Notes under the pieces: model-generated
What the model saw: the letters and a program-made list of their open reading frames with translations, nothing else
What the model was told of the DNA's origin: nothing
The model's database searches: none
NCBI RefSeq assembly: GCF_000943555.1
Contig: NZ_JTDV01000010.1
Coordinates: 248,001 to 312,000 of the forward strand
Direction of reading: 5' to 3'
From: Neotamlana nanhaiensis
Lineage (GTDB): Bacteria; Bacteroidota; Bacteroidia; Flavobacteriales; Flavobacteriaceae
DNA length: 64,000 bases
Made by a program: the position numbers and the translations under genes
Shown here: piece by piece, positions 56,703-64,000 of the stretch
Position numbering within the stretch: position 1 is the stretch's first letter
How the letters are laid out: each line of letters starts with the position of its first letter

Positions 56703-58697
56703 ATGACTTGGACACAGTGGTTTATATTCTTATTAATTATTCAAGTAATTCATGGTTTAGGCACCTGGAAACTTTACATTAAAGCTGGCAGACAAGCTTG
56801 GGAAGCATTTGTTCCTGTGTATAATGCCATAGTTTTAATGAAAATAATTAACCGCCCTTGGTGGTGGACTATTTTACTGTTTCTACCCATTGTAAACCTC
56901 ATTATGCTTATGGTGGTTTGGGTTGAAACTGCTCGTAGCTTTGGCAAAAACAGTATTCAAGATACAGCACTAGCCGTTTTAACATTAGGCTTCTATAATT
57001 ATTATTTAAATTATGTTGCCAATGTTTCTTACGTTGAAAACCGAAGTCTTCAACCTAAATCGGGTTCAGGTGAATGGACAAGCTCTATTTTATTTGCAAT
57101 TGTAGCAGCAACCATTGTACATACCTATTTTATTCAACCGTTTACTATTCCGTCATCGTCTTTAGAAAAATCGCTACTAGTTGGCGACTTTTTATTTGTT
57201 AGCAAGTTTCATTTCGGTGCACGTGTGCCTATGACAACCGTTGGAGCGCCTATGGTACATGACACCATTCCGGTAATAAAAAAGAAATCCTATTTATTCG
57301 ATGACCATAAAGGTAGCTCCTCTTGGAAAAACAAACTACAACTCCCTTATTTACGTATTCCAGGGTTTGAAAGTATTGAGCGTAACGATATTGTGGTTTT
57401 TAATCAACCTGCCGATACGCTTTTGGATATGAACAACTTTCATCCAGATCGTAACTATTACAAACCTATCGATAAAAAAACCAACTTGGTAAAACGTTGT
57501 GTTGGGGTTGCTGGCGACACCCTAGAAGTTCGTGATGGTTTTGTTTACATAAATGGGAAGAAAAACGAACTGCCCGATCGTGCGCATCTACAATTTAGCT
57601 ATTGGGTTCAACCAAAATCGAGCCAGTTCAATCCTAAATTTTTAAAGGATCGTTACGATATTACCGATGGTTTTGGGTTGAACAATCAAAATATATATTA
57701 TTTCGCTGCTATTTCCGATGAAGCTTTGGCAAAGTTTAAAAACAATCCAAATGTAGTTAGCATTACGCCTAACATTAAAGAAAAAGGTGAACGTGATCCT
57801 AATATTTTTCCACATGATCCTAATTATAATTGGAATGTCGATCAATTTGGGCCACTTTATATTCCCGAAGAAGGAAAAAGTATTAACATTACCGTTGATA
57901 ACCTGCCGCTTTACAAACGTGTAATTACCGAGTACGAAGGCAATACATTAAGTGTAAAGGGCAACCAAATTATAATTAATGGTGAAGTAACAAACAACTA
58001 CACCTTTAAACAAAACTACTATTGGATGATGGGTGATAACCGCCACAACTCTATTGATGCTCGCGCTTGGGGCTTTGTGCCGTTTAGCCACGTGGTTGGA
58101 AAACCCGTATTTATTTGGATGAGTTGGGATGGCTCTAGCCCACGTTGGGAGCGCTTTTTTACAACGGTACAAGGTAAAGGAGAAGCTTCGTCTATGCTAC
58201 TTCCTTTCTTGATTATTCTGATCGGACTATTTTTATTTAATAGATACTTAAATAAAAATTCAGACATATTTGAATCTGAAATGCCGCTTTCTGCCTTTCA
58301 ATTTGCGTCAATTTTTGATCGTGTTAAAGCCGCCTTTATTGACACTGTTATACTCATTTTAATGATGTATGTATTCTCTTTAATTTTTGACAGTTTTGAA
58401 CCTGTTTCAGAAATCATAAAAATTACGATTTACATATTGCTATTTATTTTATACGACCCCTTGTTAACAGCTTTAAAAGGAGGAACAATCGGTCATTCTA
58501 TTCTAAAATTAGGTGTTAGAAAAGATGAAAACTATGATGAAAAAGGCAAAAGAATTCCTTTTTTAATTGCCATAATTAGATTTATACTTAAAGGCACTCT
58601 TGGTTGGGTTTCTTTATTAACTATTTCTGGAGACAAAAAGAAGAAATCAATACATGATAAAGCGGCTAAATCAGTCGTGATCAAACTCAATAAATAA
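56703..58697 (+). CDS. lepB: Signal peptidase I with N-terminal DUF5684 and C-terminal RDD domain
   Basis: This 664-residue protein is well beyond the usual flavobacterial LepB length. Residues 1-110 form a DUF5684-like membrane domain (AGRQAWEAFVPVYNAIVLMKIINRPWWW). The signal peptidase part holds FTIPSSSLEKSLLVGDFLFVSK with catalytic Ser153, LVKRCVGVAGDTLEV with Lys264, and GDNRHNSIDARAWGFVP near 444. A long insert lies between Lys and box E. After a helix near 500-520, residues about 525-664 form an RDD domain (FASIFDRVKAAFIDTVILI, LYDPLLTALKGGTIGHSILKLGVRK). LepB cuts secretory signal peptides outside the inner membrane. The RDD fusion is unusual. A terminator follows. Confidence 0.9.
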   Translation: MTWTQWFIFLLIIQVIHGLGTWKLYIKAGRQAWEAFVPVYNAIVLMKIINRPWWWTILLFLPIVNLIMLMVVWVETARSFGKNSIQDTALAVLTLGFYNYYLNYVANVSYVENRSLQPKSGSGEWTSSILFAIVAATIVHTYFIQPFTIPSSSLEKSLLVGDFLFVSKFHFGARVPMTTVGAPMVHDTIPVIKKKSYLFDDHKGSSSWKNKLQLPYLRIPGFESIERNDIVVFNQPADTLLDMNNFHPDRNYYKPIDKKTNLVKRCVGVAGDTLEVRDGFVYINGKKNELPDRAHLQFSYWVQPKSSQFNPKFLKDRYDITDGFGLNNQNIYYFAAISDEALAKFKNNPNVVSITPNIKEKGERDPNIFPHDPNYNWNVDQFGPLYIPEEGKSINITVDNLPLYKRVITEYEGNTLSVKGNQIIINGEVTNNYTFKQNYYWMMGDNRHNSIDARAWGFVPFSHVVGKPVFIWMSWDGSSPRWERFFTTVQGKGEASSMLLPFLIILIGLFLFNRYLNKNSDIFESEMPLSAFQFASIFDRVKAAFIDTVILILMMYVFSLIFDSFEPVSEIIKITIYILLFILYDPLLTALKGGTIGHSILKLGVRKDENYDEKGKRIPFLIAIIRFILKGTLGWVSLLTISGDKKKKSIHDKAAKSVVIKLNK

Positions 58698-58746
58698 TCA
58701 TTTAAAAAAAATTATTTACTTAAGTTATTCACACATTTCAATTAAA

Positions 58747-58770
58747 AAATTCCCACTTTCGTGGGAATTT
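58747..58770 (+). terminator. Terminator after lepB, directly before wbqC
   Basis: AAATTCCCAC (58747-58756) and GTGGGAATTT (58761-58770) form a perfect 10-bp stem with a TTTC loop and flanking A/T tracts. It ends only 5 bases before the wbqC ATG, so it would also sit in the leader of any read-through mRNA. Confidence 0.65.
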
Positions 58771-58775
58771 AAATT

Positions 58776-59399
58776 ATGAATATCATCTTACACCCAACAT
58801 ACTTCCCAAACATTAAGCATTTTGTTGCTATGGCAAATGCCGAAGAAGTATGTTTTGAAATGGATGATAATTTTATAAAACAAACCTACCGAAATCGAGC
58901 AAATATTTATGGTGCAAATGGTAAATTAACCTTGAATATTCCGGTTGTTTATTCTCAAAAAAATCGGCAAAAATACCGTGATGTTAAAATTTTTAATGAT
59001 GAAAACTGGCAGAGCAACCACTGGAAATCTTTAGAATCGGCTTATAGAACCTCTCCTTTTTTTGAATTTTATGAAGATGAATTGCAACCACTTTTTACCG
59101 AAAAAGCTGATTTTATTTTAGATTTTAATTTGAAGTGTTTTGAAGTAGTGTGTGTTTGTTTACAATTAGATTTAAACCTAACACAATCTACAACCTTTGA
59201 AAAGGAAATAACCGATAAAACAGATTTTCGACCATTAGTTAATGCTAAAAAAGAAACCGCGCCTAACTTTGATAGTTACACGCAAGTTTTTAGCAATAAA
59301 CACGGTTTTATACCCAACTTAAGCATCCTAGATTTACTATTTAATGAAGGCCCAAATGCCTTAAATTATTTAGAATCTCAGCAACTAAATGTATTATAA
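58776..59399 (+). CDS. WbqC family protein
   Basis: This 207-residue WbqC-like protein starts INIILHPTYFPNIKHFVAMANAEEVCFEMDDNFIKQTYRNRANIYGANGKLTLNIPVV, the family signature with its HPTYFP and KQTYRNR blocks. WbqC proteins occur in O-antigen loci and in this flavobacterial housekeeping block; the reaction is not firmly known. The ATG lies 5 bases behind a terminator hairpin, and its stop overlaps the next ATG by one base. Confidence 0.9.
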   Translation: MNIILHPTYFPNIKHFVAMANAEEVCFEMDDNFIKQTYRNRANIYGANGKLTLNIPVVYSQKNRQKYRDVKIFNDENWQSNHWKSLESAYRTSPFFEFYEDELQPLFTEKADFILDFNLKCFEVVCVCLQLDLNLTQSTTFEKEITDKTDFRPLVNAKKETAPNFDSYTQVFSNKHGFIPNLSILDLLFNEGPNALNYLESQQLNVL

Positions 59400-59707
59400 T
59401 GTTACAACCCTTTGTACATTACGGCACTCATTTTTTATTACCTTTAATAATAGCCATAGTATTTTACCGTAAACAATGGAAAATTGCTTATATAACTATG
59501 GCTGCAGGCATATTAATAGATTTAGACCATTTGCTCGCAACACCTATATTCGATCCTAATCGTTGCAGTATAGGTTATCATCCGCTGCATTCTTGGTTTG
59601 CTATTTTATTTTATATTTTTCTTTTGGTTCCTAAAAAATCGCGTTTAGTCGCACTTGGCTTAGTTATTCACATAATTGCCGATATCTTAGATTGCAGCTT
59701 TATGTAA
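59399..59707 (+). CDS. DUF6122 small membrane protein
   Basis: This 102-residue protein has three to four hydrophobic helices and conserved His/Asp residues (VHYGTHFLLPLIIA, GILIDLDHLLATPIFDPNRCSIGYHPLHSW). These recall LexA-binding or YdjM-like metal-dependent membrane hydrolases in miniature. It is placed in DUF6122 by pattern. It is translationally coupled to wbqC by a TAATG junction. Its end meets the sulfotransferase gene tail to tail. Confidence 0.78.
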   Translation: MLQPFVHYGTHFLLPLIIAIVFYRKQWKIAYITMAAGILIDLDHLLATPIFDPNRCSIGYHPLHSWFAILFYIFLLVPKKSRLVALGLVIHIIADILDCSFM

Positions 59708-60604
59708 TTAAATACCACCGTAAATTAAATCTTCGGTTAAATCTAGAGTTTCAACCTGACTCAAATCGGTTACCAAACGTGTACTGTAGGCTTTACAGGC
59801 CTTCCACTCGGTTTTATAGTATTTTTTTACGGCTTTCAATTCCTTTTTATCAATAAGCGGTTCTTTAGTAAACATGCTGTCTGGCAATAATCGCGCTCCA
59901 TGTAAAATGCCATAACGCAATCCGCCTAAATACAGTTTCCAAAATAAATTTAAAACTCCATTTTTAAATTTGCGTCGCTTAGTCATATTAACATATTTAC
60001 CAACAAATTGCATCGCTTTTAATTGTTTTTCTGAATAGGATTTATGTTTTCTAGACAAATCTAAATCGCTTAAATTGACCGTCGTATTTAAAGCATTTGC
60101 AATACCTCCTATAAAAGCTTTTGAATCATTTTTTAAATCGTTGTAAACTAAAACCAAAGGCTTTTTATTAAAATTAGTTTCTAAAATTTTAATTTGCCTA
60201 TCGTAATCCATGTGTAATTTTTTAAAATAACCTGAATCGTTTTCTACATCAAAAAAATCTTTAAAACTCCCCGTAAAACCATTTTTTACATAACGTCTAT
60301 ATTCCGAAGCAATGTAACTATCATGCCTTCTAAATACAATTATAGATAAAGTATCTGGGTAAGCTTTTGCGAATTTTTGAACCTCACTTTCAAAAACTCG
60401 ACGATCTAACTCGCGTGATACCAAATACCTTTTATACGCGCCTTTGCTTATAATTTTTATAGATTTTTTATAGCGCGTTCGTTGAATATAAAAAAGCCCT
60501 TTAAGCTTTGGAAAGACGCGATATTGTAAAAAAGTAGTTCCTGTTTTTGCGGTACCAACATGAAAAAAAACTTCAGGTTGATTGTTTTTGGTTAACGTTT
60601 GCAT
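59708..60604 (-). CDS. Sulfotransferase-like P-loop protein
   Basis: Read from ATG 60604 this is 298 residues; a GTG at 60628 would add eight. The PAPS-binding loop EVFFHVGTAKTGTTFLQYRVFPKL is at the start. SIIVFRRHDSYIASEYRRYVKNGFTGSFKDFF near 100 resembles the 3'-phosphate-binding segment with Arg and Ser. Family members move sulfate from PAPS to sugars or lipids, although distant relatives lack this activity. It stands alone between DUF6122 and the nuclease/phosphatase gene; the acceptor is unknown. Downstream Lys-rich parts (KYYKTEWKACKAYS) are typical of bacterial sulfotransferase-like proteins. Confidence 0.78.
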   Translation of the reverse strand: MQTLTKNNQPEVFFHVGTAKTGTTFLQYRVFPKLKGLFYIQRTRYKKSIKIISKGAYKRYLVSRELDRRVFESEVQKFAKAYPDTLSIIVFRRHDSYIASEYRRYVKNGFTGSFKDFFDVENDSGYFKKLHMDYDRQIKILETNFNKKPLVLVYNDLKNDSKAFIGGIANALNTTVNLSDLDLSRKHKSYSEKQLKAMQFVGKYVNMTKRRKFKNGVLNLFWKLYLGGLRYGILHGARLLPDSMFTKEPLIDKKELKAVKKYYKTEWKACKAYSTRLVTDLSQVETLDLTEDLIYGGI

Positions 60605-60725
60605 TTGTAAGTTTTTGATGGTTAGCACTTAAACCACAAACATAATTGCACTATGTTATTTAAAAGTTATTGCTAATTCTTTTTATAGCTAACATTTAAA
60701 GCAACATATTAATAAAGCGTTAAAC

Positions 60726-61748
60726 CTATTTACTACTTAAAGTTGTTGTAATGGGATAATGATCGGAGTAATGACCTTTAAACGTATTAAAACCATTTAC
60801 AGAGAAGGCATCGTCGGCAAAAATAAAATCAATACGAATGGGAAAGAATTTAAAATGATAGGTTTTACCAAAACCACTCCCCGCTTCAATAAAAGCATCG
60901 TTTAAATCGCCTTTAATTTTTCGGTAAACATATGAAAAATCCGTATTGTTGAAATCACCACAAATAATCATTTTATAATGGCATTTATTACGATGCTCTA
61001 AAAATAATTCGGTTTGAAACTCTTGTTCCTTAAATGTAGAATTAACCCTTTGAAACAAACGTTCGGAATCTTCATTTTTAAGACTTTCTACCTCAGGATT
61101 TATTTTTAAAGATTCTAGGTGAATATTATAAACTCTAATGGTATCTTTTCCGTTTACAACATCAGCAAAAATGGCATTATTGGCTGTATTAGGAAACTCA
61201 ATTGATCCAGAATTAATTATTGGGAAATTCGAAAAAATAGCTTGTCCAGATTTAGTTTTCTTCCCTGATAGCTTTTCATATTTATACTTAAAAAAAGATA
61301 AATCGACGTTTTTATGTGGATGATATTCTTGAATGCTCAAAATATCGGGAGAGGCGTCTTTAATTAAATCTACTATTTTGGTTTCAACATTTTCTTCAGG
61401 CAACCAATCGTAAAGATTAAATAAGCGCACATTGTAATTCATCACTTTAAAATTACCCGAATTTTCAATATGTTTTGATGATGAAAACTTATACAGCGAT
61501 CCATAGGTGAAATAACCTATAACCAAAACAACTAACGACAATATTAACTGCTTTTTTAGCTTAATAAGCCAATACAATAAAAACAGTAAATTCATTAAAA
61601 TTAGAAACGACACCCCCAAATTTAGCACCGCTAAAATGCCAAATGTTTTAGGTGGTAAAAAAGGCAACACATAAGACAGCAACAATAACAGCGCAAAAAC
61701 GCCATTAAAAAAATAAACAACTTTATTTATAAAGCTAAGTTTACTCAT
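60726..61748 (-). CDS. Membrane-anchored endonuclease/exonuclease/phosphatase family protein
   Basis: This 340-residue protein has three N-terminal hydrophobic helices (about 10-30, 38-62 and 68-86). The EEP domain follows: NFKVMNYNVRLFN, ILSIQEYHP (metal Glu), YNIHLES, IICGDFNNTDFSYVYRKI (Asp, Asn) and GHYSDHYPIT (Asp-His). The catalytic set is complete. Bacteroidetes carry such membrane-anchored EEP proteins near rhomboid and mutL genes; the substrate could be a lipid-phosphate or nucleic acid outside the cell. It lies 62 bases downstream of the rhomboid gene on the same strand. Confidence 0.88.
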   Translation of the reverse strand: MSKLSFINKVVYFFNGVFALLLLLSYVLPFLPPKTFGILAVLNLGVSFLILMNLLFLLYWLIKLKKQLILSLVVLVIGYFTYGSLYKFSSSKHIENSGNFKVMNYNVRLFNLYDWLPEENVETKIVDLIKDASPDILSIQEYHPHKNVDLSFFKYKYEKLSGKKTKSGQAIFSNFPIINSGSIEFPNTANNAIFADVVNGKDTIRVYNIHLESLKINPEVESLKNEDSERLFQRVNSTFKEQEFQTELFLEHRNKCHYKMIICGDFNNTDFSYVYRKIKGDLNDAFIEAGSGFGKTYHFKFFPIRIDFIFADDAFSVNGFNTFKGHYSDHYPITTTLSSK

Positions 61749-61810
61749 GTGTTGCTTGTATTGCTTGTTTTAATTTGAAGATTTTTAAACTTTGAAAAAT
61801 TACGAGTTTA

Positions 61811-62665
61811 CTACTTACCTGCTCTAAATAAAAACTCCTTTTCCTCTGATGTTAAACTATCGTAACCACTTTTACTTATTTTATCGAGAATAACATCCAC
61901 TTTTTTTTGATTATTAAACTCATTAAAATCGGCTTTAGTATAACCACCTACTTTATTTTTGTTTTTGTGTACTGTTTTTAAAGGCCCTTTTTTTGAAGAC
62001 TTAAATACGTTGAAAATTTTGTCCATTAACCGTTCAAAACCACTACCAATATCACTTCCAACTTGTAACTGCTTCGCATAAATATAACCTAGTAATGCAC
62101 CTCCCAAATGAGCCAAATTACCACCAGCGTTAGCACCTAATAACCCAACAACATCTAAAACTACAATACCTAAGCCAATATACCATAATTTAATATTGAA
62201 AGTAAAAAAGCGCACTTCTTGGTTTGGCATGTAAGCACATAAAAAAATAAGTAACGCCCTAACTGCAGCCGAAGCTCCCAACAACCTAGAATACTCACCA
62301 AACAAGCTAGGCAACAAGGTATAACCTAACATAAATAATATGCCCCCGAAAATAGCTCCTAAAAAATAAACGTTTAAAGCCATTTTTGAACTAAACAGAT
62401 TTAAAAACATACGCCCCAAAAAGAACAACCAAAGCATATTGAACAAAATATGTAAAAAATCGGTTTCCGAATGCAAAAACGCATAACTAATTATGGTCCA
62501 CGGTTTGGTAATAAACTCACTAAAACTACTTGGTAATTCAAACCAAACCATTTGATTTTTAAACACAAGTGATAGCAAAAAAACAACCACATTAATGGCT
62601 ATAATTTTTTCTAATACATTTAGGTTAGCAAATTTGTATTTTAAGTCTTGAACAAAAGAACTCAT
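61811..62665 (-). CDS. Rhomboid family intramembrane serine protease (second of pair)
   Basis: Read from ATG 62665 (284 residues); a TTG at 62674 would add three residues. Six helices are seen with HILFNMLWLFFLG (the rhomboid HxxxN motif), SRLLGASAAVRALLIFL (Ser of GAS) and NLAHLGGALLGYIYAK (His). The Ser has a GASA context instead of GASG, but the dyad is present. The C-terminal 80 residues are a cytoplasmic tail ending SGYDSLTSEEKEFLFRAGK, as in flavobacterial rhomboids (DUF6576-type). The ATG overlaps the stop of the first rhomboid gene by one base (TAATG), so both are made together. Confidence 0.9.
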   Translation of the reverse strand: MSSFVQDLKYKFANLNVLEKIIAINVVVFLLSLVFKNQMVWFELPSSFSEFITKPWTIISYAFLHSETDFLHILFNMLWLFFLGRMFLNLFSSKMALNVYFLGAIFGGILFMLGYTLLPSLFGEYSRLLGASAAVRALLIFLCAYMPNQEVRFFTFNIKLWYIGLGIVVLDVVGLLGANAGGNLAHLGGALLGYIYAKQLQVGSDIGSGFERLMDKIFNVFKSSKKGPLKTVHKNKNKVGGYTKADFNEFNNQKKVDVILDKISKSGYDSLTSEEKEFLFRAGK

Positions 62666-63411
62666 TAATACCAACGATTTTGGTTAAACTGATTTTTTTT
62701 CCAATACCACATAATAATAAATCCGGTAATCGCGCCACCAACGTGAGCCATATATGCCGTATTACTTGGACTAAAAAAGGATTGTCCTGTAATGCCAGAA
62801 ATCAAATCTAATATAATAATTCCAGGGATAAAATACTTAGCTTTTATAGGGATAGGAAGAAAGATCATCATAAGTTCTGCATTAGGGTTCATCATCCCAA
62901 AAGCTGCTAAAACTCCCATTATACACCCCGAAGCGCCTACCATTGATGCAAAATAAATTTCGTTAAACTCCTGCCCAATAGCTCTAAACGCTTTACCTTC
63001 TTTAAACACTTCAATAATTTGGTCTTGTGTAAAACCTAAAGCCATCGCTTCTTGTTCCATAGGAATATACCTAAAATAATAGTAGCCTAACTGTAACGCT
63101 ACCGCTCCTAATCCAGCCGATATATAAATAAACAAAAAACGCTTTGAGCCTAAGGCGTTTTCTACAGGCGTACCAAACATCCAAAGTGCAAACATATTAA
63201 ACAACAAATGTGTAACACTAAGGTGTTGTAAATATCCGCCACCATGCATAAACATGTGTGTAATAATTTGCCAAGGTTTAAACGCTTCATTTTTTGGAAA
63301 ATATAAAGCAAACCAATCATAAAATACTCCATTGCCAATAAAAAGCGTTCCTATAAACATTAATACATTAATGATTATTAAGTGTTTTACAGTCTCGGAG
63401 ATTCTCATCAT
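62665..63411 (-). CDS. Rhomboid family intramembrane serine protease (first of pair)
   Basis: This 248-residue membrane protease has HLLFNMFALWMFG (HxxxN), MVGASGCIMGVLAAFGMM (nucleophile Ser in GASG) and AYMAHVGGAITGFIIMW (catalytic His). An insert of about 35 charged residues (YRYIPMEQEAMALGFTQDQIIEVFKEGKAFRAIGQEF) lies between helices, as is usual in Bacteroidetes. Two ATG codons in tandem start it. Rhomboids cleave single-pass membrane proteins. Its stop overlaps the start of the second rhomboid by one base, and mutL lies 47 bases upstream. Confidence 0.93.
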   Translation of the reverse strand: MMRISETVKHLIIINVLMFIGTLFIGNGVFYDWFALYFPKNEAFKPWQIITHMFMHGGGYLQHLSVTHLLFNMFALWMFGTPVENALGSKRFLFIYISAGLGAVALQLGYYYFRYIPMEQEAMALGFTQDQIIEVFKEGKAFRAIGQEFNEIYFASMVGASGCIMGVLAAFGMMNPNAELMMIFLPIPIKAKYFIPGIIILDLISGITGQSFFSPSNTAYMAHVGGAITGFIIMWYWKKNQFNQNRWY

Positions 63412-63458
63412 AATTTAAACTTTCTTATTGTAAATCTTTAATCTAAGTTAAAGTAACA

Positions 63459-64000
63459 TTATATAAATTTTTTATCTAATTCATCAACACTCATCGTAAT
63501 AAATGTTGTTTTATTAGTAGGCGAAACATTAGGTTCTTTACAAGCAAATAACTTATTTACTAAATGTTCCTGTTCATCTTTTTGTAAAGATTGCCCGGTT
63601 TTAATTGCCAAACTTTTAGCCATTGATTTCGCTAGTAAATCGGCCGCACTAAAATTACTATCGGGCACTTCGTTTTCTACATCGCTTATTAACTGCTCTA
63701 AAATAATAGATACTTCACTTTCGGGAACACCAACAGGAACGCCTGTAATTTCGACAGTTTCTTGAGTTATTTCAGCAAACATAAACCCTGTAAATTCAAG
63801 ATCTTCTTTTAATTGCTTAATAATTTCTACATCTTGTTTTGAAAAATGCAGCTGAAGCGGAAACAATAATTGCTGGCTCGTAGCTTCTTTTATTGTTAGA
63901 TTTTTTAAAAAATCCTCATACAACACCCGCTGATGCGCACGGTACTGGTCGATAACCAACATACCCGATTTTATAGTACTAACAATGTATTTATTGTGAA
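63459..64000 (-). CDS. mutL: DNA mismatch repair protein MutL, C-terminal domain (cut by window edge)
   Basis: The frame continues upstream through the right edge, so only about the last 180 residues are seen. The visible start NKYIVSTIKSGMLVIDQYRAHQRVLYEDF is the start of the MutL C-terminal dimerisation domain (usual form IDQHRAHQRxLYE; here the first His is Tyr). LAKSMAKSLAIKTGQSLQKDEQEHLVNKLFACKEPNVSPTNKTTFITMS closes it, including the CKEPNxSP motif of the endonuclease-type domain. MutL couples MutS recognition to strand incision. The rhomboid genes follow on the same strand. Confidence 0.92.
   Translation of the reverse strand, partial: HNKYIVSTIKSGMLVIDQYRAHQRVLYEDFLKNLTIKEATSQQLLFPLQLHFSKQDVEIIKQLKEDLEFTGFMFAEITQETVEITGVPVGVPESEVSIILEQLISDVENEVPDSNFSAADLLAKSMAKSLAIKTGQSLQKDEQEHLVNKLFACKEPNVSPTNKTTFITMSVDELDKKFI

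Noticed and set aside
58085-58100. CCACGTGG core within lepB as a possible parS site
   Set aside because: Flanking bases do not fit the TGTTnCACGTGnAACA consensus and the site lies in a coding region; no other candidate was found near parAB.
1-64000. CRISPR array, tRNA, rRNA or insertion sequence
   Set aside because: No regular spacer-repeat pattern, tRNA cloverleaf other than the tmRNA, rRNA-like stretch or transposase-like frame was recognised on either strand.

Overview
The window looks like a stretch of chromosome from a marine or soil member of the Flavobacteriaceae (Bacteroidota). The evidence is the low GC content, promoter boxes of the Bacteroidetes TTG-N19-TAnnTTTG type, a tmRNA whose tag reads GENNYALAA with no encoded CCA, and typical flavobacterial gene families. 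These include DUF5683 behind parAB, a LepB with a DUF5684-like N-terminus, WbqC, DUF6122 and a SusC/FhuA-type receptor with a carboxypeptidase-like regulatory domain. No insertion sequence, prophage, CRISPR array or tRNA gene was found.

Layout. 1-4188 (minus): a cell-surface group with a phosphoethanolamine-transferase-like enzyme cut by the window edge and two tandem Wzx-type flippases. 4347-7485: bipA with a small membrane protein, divergent from kdsA. 7671-13181 (plus): an apparently metal-regulated uptake operon of TonB-dependent receptor, DUF4198 protein, two small membrane proteins and a PepSY membrane protein, preceded by a promoter flanked by two related dyad operators in opposite orientation. 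13178-16341: two small minus-strand genes, then a three-gene unit (membrane protein, winged-helix regulator, CreD) in which the same 17-bp palindrome precedes the first and third genes. 16521-19632: DUF1361, SDR, saccharopine-dehydrogenase-like and DUF1801 genes. 19633-20373: repeat-rich spacer, ssrA (tmRNA) and a strong terminator. 20375-20946: a decayed AAA ATPase.

21020-50877 (minus) is the centre of the window. It holds 31 tightly packed, often overlapping genes on one strand, with a divergent FAD-dependent oxidoreductase/halogenase-like gene at 50978. The content matches a flexirubin pigment cluster: tyrosine ammonia-lyase for the 4-hydroxycinnamate starter, a PaaK-like adenylate-forming ligase, two acyl carrier proteins, four ketosynthase or ketosynthase-like large subunits, one short ketosynthase-like protein, FabG, three hot-dog dehydratases and a thioesterase for the aryl-polyene arm. 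DarA and DarB supply the dialkylresorcinol arm. Candidate ester-forming acyltransferases (BtrH-like, C45-like, LpxL-like, PlsC domain) and an export/outer-membrane set (MMPL, LolA-like, ABC-2 transporter, lipoproteins, beta-barrel) complete it. The general class of pathway is known. What is less explained here is the split active sites of the dehydratases, the cysteine-less ketosynthase partner, which enzyme makes the ester, and several conserved unknowns.

52447-64000: a GH43-family enzyme, the parA-parB-DUF5683-dapB-lepB housekeeping run (with an RDD domain fused to LepB), wbqC, DUF6122, a sulfotransferase-like protein, an endonuclease/exonuclease/phosphatase protein, two tandem rhomboid proteases and the C-terminal part of mutL cut by the right edge.

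All assignments come from reading motifs and gene order. No database search was run. Several translation starts were moved downstream from TTG or GTG codons to a nearby ATG where context favoured this.
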